Shown: one piece after another, positions 57,766 through 64,000 of the stretch
How positions within the stretch are numbered: position 1 is the first letter of the stretch
Layout of the letters: each line of letters starts with the position of its first letter
Assembly (NCBI RefSeq): GCF_030272615.1
Contig: NC_081412.1
Location: 102,722,796-102,786,795 of the forward strand
Reading direction: 5' to 3'
From: Cryptomeria japonica
Taxonomy: Eukaryota; Streptophyta; Pinopsida; Cupressales; Cupressaceae
DNA length: 64,000 bases
Notes under the pieces: generated by a model
What the model was told of the DNA's origin: nothing
What the model saw: only the letters and a program-made list of their open reading frames with translations
Database searches by the model: none
Position numbers and translations under genes: made by a program

Positions 57766-58921
57766 TATATAACCCTCTATGAAACTTTTCAAAAAATGTA
57801 TTTTAGAATCACTTTTTAAATAATAAACCTTTTTGCTTCATAAAAATGACTTTCAATTAAAAATTTACCTTTATAAATAATTAATATAAATTATCTTTTT
57901 TCAATAAATTAATGTTTAATTATTTAATTATTACATAAATGATTTTTCACACAAAATATATAAATAATCCAAAAGTGAATTCTGAATCTGCCAACTGAAA
58001 AATTCATTAAAAAATCAACTGAATAAAAATCAATATTTTCCATAAAAGAATATTCCTCCAAAAAAAATTGGGATACACCTAAAATGACAACACTACGGAG
58101 AAGAAAGCACAAAGAGATTCATCCTAATCCCTTTAACATAATGCCAATATTATAACTCTTTCCTGAAAAGGATGGCAATCTAAGAAAAAAGCTACAAACC
58201 CTAGTAAACCTCTAAAAACAGGAATAAAAAAAACATTAAAAAAACGGCCAACAAAATCTAATCGATCAACATCACTATAAAAAATAATATTGGGATTCCG
58301 TTGTGCAAGCTGCCATTTAGTGAGATGCAGAGAATAAAGCATGGCCCTACATCCGCTGTTCACATGGCACTCCATGTTCCAGGTGGCAATCAGAGTTCCG
58401 TATAAATTTAATCGGATGCCTCTGAAGAGACAGAGTTCCGTATAAAATTACTCTGGTCGAAATCATTGCTTGGAAAGAAATTCTGGATCCTGCATTCCCA
58501 AAAATGCTTTACCGTCGCCCTCCATCCGATGTGTCACTTATCTATTGGTATTCATGTGACACTAGGAATTGCGTATAAAATTAGTCTGGGCAAGAACATG
58601 AATTTAGAAAGAAAATCTGGAGTCTCTTGCATACGTGTAAAGTAAGCAAAATGCTTTGAAATACTAATAACAGAAATGGGCACCATGAGAGAGGGGTGGT
58701 TCTGTGAAATAATTTGATGGAATCCAGGCCCACACGTGATTCCACGAATCAAATTTAGATCGCTAAAGTTCTTTTGTCATTTCCTCGGATTCTGATGAAC
58801 ATTATGAGATTAGTTCTTGTTCACCATTGTAATGCATGCCGAGAATTTGGAAGCTTGTTCATGCAAAATCTTGAGGCTGTGCATGCATCATCGACTAAAT
58901 AACAATAAGAGCTTTGCTGCA
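57766..58921. other. AT-rich spacer and possible promoter region of the downstream gene
   Basis: 57766-58080 is very AT-rich. From 58380 the composition becomes more balanced and three related copies of a GTTCCGTATAAA-type segment occur before the candidate start at 58922. Two CATGCA-containing words lie near 58831 and 58881. Confidence 0.45.
58391..58690 (+). repeat. diverged repeated segment upstream of the candidate gene
   Basis: CAGAGTTCCGTATAAA occurs at 58391 and 58431, and a relative (GGAATTGCGTATAAAATTAG) at 58565. The last two begin segments of about 130 bp sharing further words (GGAAAGAAATTCTGGA with AGAAAGAAAATCTGGA; AAAATGCTTT), so the region looks like an old partial duplication. 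Confidence 0.6.
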
Positions 58922-61900
58922 ATGGGGCGTTCGTTGCCTGTTGTCCTATATCTTCTGTCGTTTGCAGTCATCATAGCTGCAATTTCTCTCCCTGGTATCT
59001 ATTCTTCATAGCTATGGTGGCTTTGGAAATATTTTTTGTTTAGGAACTGAGAAGCTGTGGGTTTTATTTATTCAACGTGATTTTACATTCGTGGGTTTCT
59101 GGTCATGTTTGAAATTTTTACAATAAATGTTCCATTCACTTGCTTATTCTGTTTGAATTCATGGGTGATTGTGATAATTTTACAGAGGCTGGTAGTGTTC
59201 GAGTGGGTAATGATTTTCAGGGAATTAAAAAATAGGGGAAGTTAGTTTGAACCAGGGAGTAATAACTTATAAGTTTAATACAGAATTAGGGTGATGCTAC
59301 CTTGATGTTTTTGGTTTATGTTTTTTATTCTGAGAGAAAGGACGTAGTTGGGTTATATTCAAATCATTTACTTGAAACTCTAAATCCACAGCAAAATATC
59401 AAACCAGGGTCTTGGGTGTGATATTTACCATTTAATTATTTATTGTAGTCTTCTCAACATGGCTAGCAAAGGGCACGCTAGTATGGAAATTTAACTCGGT
59501 ATCATTTTACTTGTAAATGTTAATTAGGGGTCTAACGTTATTTTTGAAAAATATCTGCAAACAAGAGCGTTCTTTCATCTGTTGTAAATGCTAGTCCACA
59601 GAAAACATGCCAATGTGGGGAATTGGATTTTCTCGCAAATGTAAATCCATACTAAAAGGCCAAACTGGGTATTCTGCGAGGCACTTATACTCTATTTAAT
59701 TTATTGTAGCCAATCCAGGAGTAAAACAAATCTGATGGGAATTGAACTTGAATTATTTACTGGTAAATTTAAATCCACATCAAAAGGCCAAAGTTTAAAC
59801 ACCTTCTTGAGGTACTTCTGAGACTGGCAGGTTGTTAACTTGTTTACATAATCAATACCAAAACAATGCATAAATCAACATTGGGTTGGGTGATATGTTC
59901 ATTTTGTTAGAATATCCAATGAAATCCTCTTATGTCATCATAAAAAATGGACGAGTGGGAGAGCTCCTATGGGCTCTATTCAGACTTGATTAAATCCTTG
60001 GGGATTCTTCCCGCCATCATGTGTAATACCCATGCCAGCGGGATTGCTTGGCCTCCATGCATCAACTTCTCCTGTTGGAGAATTTATAGTCTGCAAGCGG
60101 AACAGAGTGTCCTAGTGAGACAGGTTGGTGTCTAACCTGAGCCTCACCCGCCAAAACCAAGTCCATTCTCATAAACATTTGTGCTCAATTGTTCAACTTG
60201 TTTAATATCGTAAGCTGGATTTTGTCAAGGGCTAGTCTCCATCAACATACCATCAATCTGAGGGGCCCGAGTCTGGCATCTTTCAATGTTTTTAGCAGGA
60301 TTTTTTCCTGATATGTTTGATTTTAACTCTGTAAAATAGGGTAATGAAAAAACTAGATTGCTGTTGGAGAGTACTAGACAATCGTCAAGTCATCAAATTG
60401 TAATTGGGAATTGACTTGTGCATTGCAATATGCTTTTTATGATTAAAATGGTACCAATTTTTTACTCTAGATTTTGTCTTAAAGAAGACTTTGCCTTTGA
60501 CTGTACCGGTCTTCAGTCTGACCGGCACGGAAATGGTCTGCACTTAAATTGAGATAAAACTTCACCAATATTACATATAAGTGACTGGCCAAAACACATT
60601 TGATTACAATCTCAATCTCACTGGCATTATGCTCTACAGCAAAGTGTGCCGGGTTGTTCTTATGTGGATGTCAAGAATGCCCATACATATTCAACCTTTT
60701 TTATAAACAGTATTTATATTTGAAAAAATGACTCTTGCGGTATGTCAGAAATAGCATTAATTGCAAATGATGCTTACTCGTAATAAAATTAACAGGAGAA
60801 TGAGATGATGTGAAGTTAGACGTCAAAAACTTTATATAGGAAAAACTTTAAAAGTGTATATGCAAGGGACTAACAAGTGTTCTTCCAAAATTGGAATGAA
60901 AATTCTGTAACACAGTGGTGGTGTAATGGATATGCACTACAATAAAAAAAATATAAGCAGTGTGATTGAAGTGTGTGATCCAAGTTTTGATATTATTGTC
61001 TCTAGATGGAAAGAGAATGGAAGGCCTCTGGCCCAGCGCTAGTTGAAAATTGCACAGTTATGTGGAAAGAAACTGGAAAGAATCCAGCCAAATACTAGTT
61101 GTAAAGATCACAGGAGAAAAATTCAAGGTTATAACAAATGTTAAATATTCTTATGAATTTACTCAAGGAGATCTTGTTCCAGGCAACAAATAGTAAGCAA
61201 ATAATGGAGGAGTCAGGTGCTAAAGGCCAAGAAGAGTAGGACATGGGCATGTCTCAAACGATTAAGTTAACATATAAGAGGAACTGGAGAAGCACAGACT
61301 GATGATATGAAGCTAATTATGGCAGATCAAATGGCTGAACCACATGAATATTAAGTATACATGAAGACAGAAACAGTTGAATTCATTTCGTAGATGGCCT
61401 GAGTGATTCAATATTTTAGTTGGACAAGTGATTAGAATATCAGTAGACACTTAAAATTTCATGATGTTTTCTTTGTGCATGTCACTAGGGGTTGAATGAT
61501 GTTTAAGGACTATTTAATTTGATTGGATAATTCAATATTTTAGTTGGGTAAGAGATTAGAATAACAGTATATACTTAAAATTCATGATTTTTTTTCCCTA
61601 CATGACACTAGGGTTCAAATGATGTTTAAGGACTATTTAGTTTGATTGAACGCTAGTAATGTTCTATTTTGGAGGAGAACAGCTAATATATTATATACAT
61701 TATTTCTTGCAGAATGGAACAATCAAGAAACAGGGCTCAAAATAGATTTATTTTCACCCATTCTAAGGGATGAAGCAGTGTTAAGAATAAATCAATTGGG
61801 GAAGGTATGTTTGTTTCACTCCATAATCCAGTTTGTCGAGTAGGCATTACTCTATGATTTTATGCTTTTTGTCTTCTTAAATAACAGTTCTCTACATTTG

Positions 61901-61996
61901 TTTGTTTGTGCAATTGGTCATTTTTTTAGGCTTGCCATATTAATGATTTGTGCCACTCTGGCAATTTTTGCTCTTACAAGTTTTATAAATATTCAG
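58922..61996 (+). CDS. candidate three-exon gene for a small secreted protein (3' part unresolved)
   Basis: Exon 1 is 58922-58994: MGRSLPVVLYLLSFAVIIAA plus ISLP, a good signal peptide, ending at a GTATCT donor in phase 1. Exon 2 is 61713-61804, after ATTTCTTGCAG and before GTATGT; it reads EWNNQETGLKIDLFSPIL then RDEAVLRINQLGK and returns to phase 0. Exon 3 is 61930-61996, after a T-tract and AG; it reads ACHINDLCHSGNFCSYKFYK then YS, and ends in phase 1 before GTACCT. All three phases agree, which is the main support. Four cysteines in exon 3 suggest disulphides in a secreted product. No family is recognised. The first intron is 2.7 kb. The last exon could start at 62781, near 63047, or outside the window. 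Alternatively these are chance or pseudogene exons. Confidence 0.45.
59947..60270 (+). other. GC-richer island in the first intron
   Basis: This segment is visibly less AT-rich than its surroundings and contains a 62-codon open frame (59947-60135, MDEWESSYGLYSDLIKSLG) with no recognised domain. It could be a fragment of another gene or repeat. Confidence 0.35.
61406..61650 (+). repeat. tandem duplication of about 120 bp in the first intron
   Basis: ATTCAATATTTTAGTTGG begins two adjacent copies, 61406-61529 and 61530-61650. They share ATGATGTTTAAGGACTATTT and TTTGATTG near their ends, with scattered substitutions. They stop about 60 bp before exon 2. Confidence 0.85.
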
Positions 61997-64000
61997 GTAC
62001 CTTTTTTTAATACATATTAATATGCACCTTCATTTACTAAAAAAGGAAAATAAGATAGGACTGTTTCCTTCATTTCAAGATTCAACGAGTTAGGGAAAGT
62101 GCATTGGATTACGCTACTACATGCATTCTAATTTCTATCCCATGCAAGTGTCAAAACTGAAGCTACCCAAAGCATTTTCATGTTTAAAGGGTTATGTGTA
62201 TACATACAACAATGTTCCTTTTCTTCATTGGATTTGAATCCAAAGCAACACCCTCGAGTTCAAGCTTCCAAACCACCTTATGCCTAGGATTGGGATGCAC
62301 AAGCTTGACCATTTTGGACAGCAAAACTCTATCCTAAGAAATGCTGCAAATTCATGGCCTGAAGGATGTTTCGAATGGATTTATAAATTATTTTTTGTGC
62401 TCTATTAGGTTTGTAGAGTTACAAGTCCATGTCAATACTTTATATTAATGATAGTGTTGTTATTTCAAGGTTAATTATATTGTTAAATACATTAAGTTGT
62501 AACTCAGATGGATAAATAAGGACGTAACAATGCTATAAGTATAGATCCAAAATATGGATAATTAGTTATTACCTTAACGAAGGTCTGATTGGAGTAGAAT
62601 ATAGAGAACACTCCAGTAACTAGAACTACCTGTGAACAGACATGTAGGCAGAGAGATTAACCCAAAGTGTGGAAAATATGTTTCACGTATAAGTGGCTGC
62701 CATCAAACCTCATAAGAAGGAAGGATCCCTTTCTCTTGATTAAGTACTTTGCCATATGTAAGACCTCTTTCTCGTTCCAGATGATTTGAACATACAAAAT
62801 TATGAAAGGAAAAACCCAATTCCCTCTATTGTTTTTTGTGAAAGATGTAGGAGGAATTAAATGAATGTGAAAAGAATACAGAGCCAGTTCACACTAACTC
62901 TAAATTGTGTAAACACTGGCATCATCCTTCATGATCCTTTGAGGTCAGGAACAAAGTCTAGGTAAGGGTTGAGTCAAATAGTTCCCTCTCTTTAGACAGG
63001 TATGCAAATCTCTTGCCTAGATAGTATTGACTGTTTCTATTACAGAAGTAGCTTTTGGTTATAAGTAATGCCGTTACCAAGAAATTTTAACAAACTTGCA
63101 ATTGTTTCAATTTTTACACACCGACATTTCATCAAACACAAGGTAGAACATAGGAATTCCTAAATTTACTGATTATGAACAGCTGTAACTAACAATTAAT
63201 ATCATAGGCATTCTGACAAACAATTGTCATGCATTCATTTTACAATTAAATGGTCACTCAAATCTCAGAGAACAATATTGAATTGCTGATGCCTGTATTT
63301 CTGATTAAAATATACATACAATTTCAAGGCTGATACCACACAGCATGCTGATATCAAGTCAGAAATACATAATATTAAAATTAGAATTGATCTCTTGACC
63401 TTTAAGCTATAGCTTGTAAAGCTATGTCGATGCTGGTCTGAGTACAGACACTTCTAAGAATGCAGGTATAATTGTAGTAACTATTTGTGCCCTCAAGTTC
63501 TGAACAGCACTGGTATGTGTAGATATTCTGCCCTCTATTACAGCAGTAATAAATTCCTTATATCTCCCAAATTGATGCCAGCAATTAAATTGTTAAAGTG
63601 GAGATTTTCACAAACTCTACATAAGAAATGACTTCCTTCCAAAACCCCACGATATCACCACACTCTCCTTGCTTCCCTTCTAATACTTGCTAAAACTTTA
63701 TCTTAAGGGTGGTGGCCAGCTTGAAAGTCTCTAAAGACAAGGATAAAGGCATCGATTCCTTATTCCTTCTTAAATCTCAATCACCTCTCTTCAAAGATAT
63801 ATGGTACGCCTTATTCTACTTAGTGTAGTGGTATGGCCAACTTGCCTTGCCAATCATACCATAAATGGTACGGCAGGTTTAGGTCAGCAGTATATGAATA
63901 TTTTATGATTGTTCATAGCTAGGGTTTGACCCTTTCACAAATAAAATTTCATGATATCTTTCACTTCAAAATATCACAATTATTTTTTATAAAATATCTT
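61997..64000. other. possible introns or 3' region of the candidate gene
   Basis: No clear further exon could be fixed. Two candidate acceptors (TCGTTCCAG before 62781 and TCTATTACAG near 63047) open short frames in a compatible phase. The rest is AT-rich without recognised features. Confidence 0.4.

Noticed and set aside
62781-62861. Fourth exon of the candidate gene starting after TCGTTCCAG
   Set aside because: It opens a compatible frame of about 26 codons ending at a stop, but another acceptor near 63047 is equally plausible, and nothing distinguishes them.

Overview
This 64 kb window is a repeat-saturated stretch of a large plant nuclear genome, most likely a gymnosperm such as a conifer. 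The grounds are AT-rich DNA, several layers of nested LTR retrotransposons, a plant-type Helitron, Ty3/gypsy LTRs with TATAAATA promoters, and at most one plausible host gene. I see no tRNA, rRNA or CRISPR locus. The species call is an inference. Almost every coding region is a decayed transposon gene.

The main content is one family of LTR elements present as three complete but dead copies: E1 (3732-10355, minus strand), E2 (16722-24442, plus) and E3 (45123-53069, plus). Each has LTRs of about 0.8-1.27 kb beginning TGTT, an initiator-Met tRNA primer site (TGGTATCAGAGC) two bases inside the 5' LTR, and a plant copia-style polypurine tract (AAAGGGGGAG). Each encodes exactly two genes. ORF1 is a gag-like protein with an N-terminal coiled coil and four or five CCHC zinc knuckles. 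ORF2 is about 1,100 codons and matches no family I recognise. No protease, integrase, reverse transcriptase or RNase H is visible, so the family looks non-autonomous. ORF2 is nonetheless collinear in all three copies at nearly the same length (3294, 3368 and 3460 bp), with a shared core around the motif (V/I)LSRVH. I consider this the best candidate for an undescribed system.

Layout. 1-682: partial LTR of the same superfamily inside a Ty3/gypsy gag remnant (683-2318, minus). 2470-2951: LTR fragment. 3611-11682: solo LTR flanked by ATACT, split by E1, which is flanked by GATAT. 14498-25966: Helitron with HUH Rep and Pif1-like helicase, broken by a 341 bp TRIM (15010-15350) and by E2. 28573-29322: unrecognised pseudogene. 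29.8-31.7 kb: copia remnant. 31739-32625: Ty3/gypsy-type LTR. 33144-34681: solo LTR flanked by AACAT. 35.5-36.3 kb: unclassified retroelement remnant. 37553-42419: decayed copia element. 45123-53069: E3, flanked by TCACA. 53197-54279: Ty3/gypsy solo LTR flanked by TATAG. 57003-57765: copia-type solo LTR. 58922-61996: three phase-compatible exons of a possible host gene for a small secreted, cysteine-containing protein. The remaining stretches are AT-rich DNA without recognisable genes.

The genes do not form a pathway. The window is a record of successive insertions: Helitron, then TRIM and E2 into it; an old LTR, then E1 into that. The non-autonomous family would have needed reverse transcriptase and integrase from a partner not present here. 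Its primer-site and tract style and its zinc-knuckle gag suggest a Sirevirus-like copia partner, which is inference.
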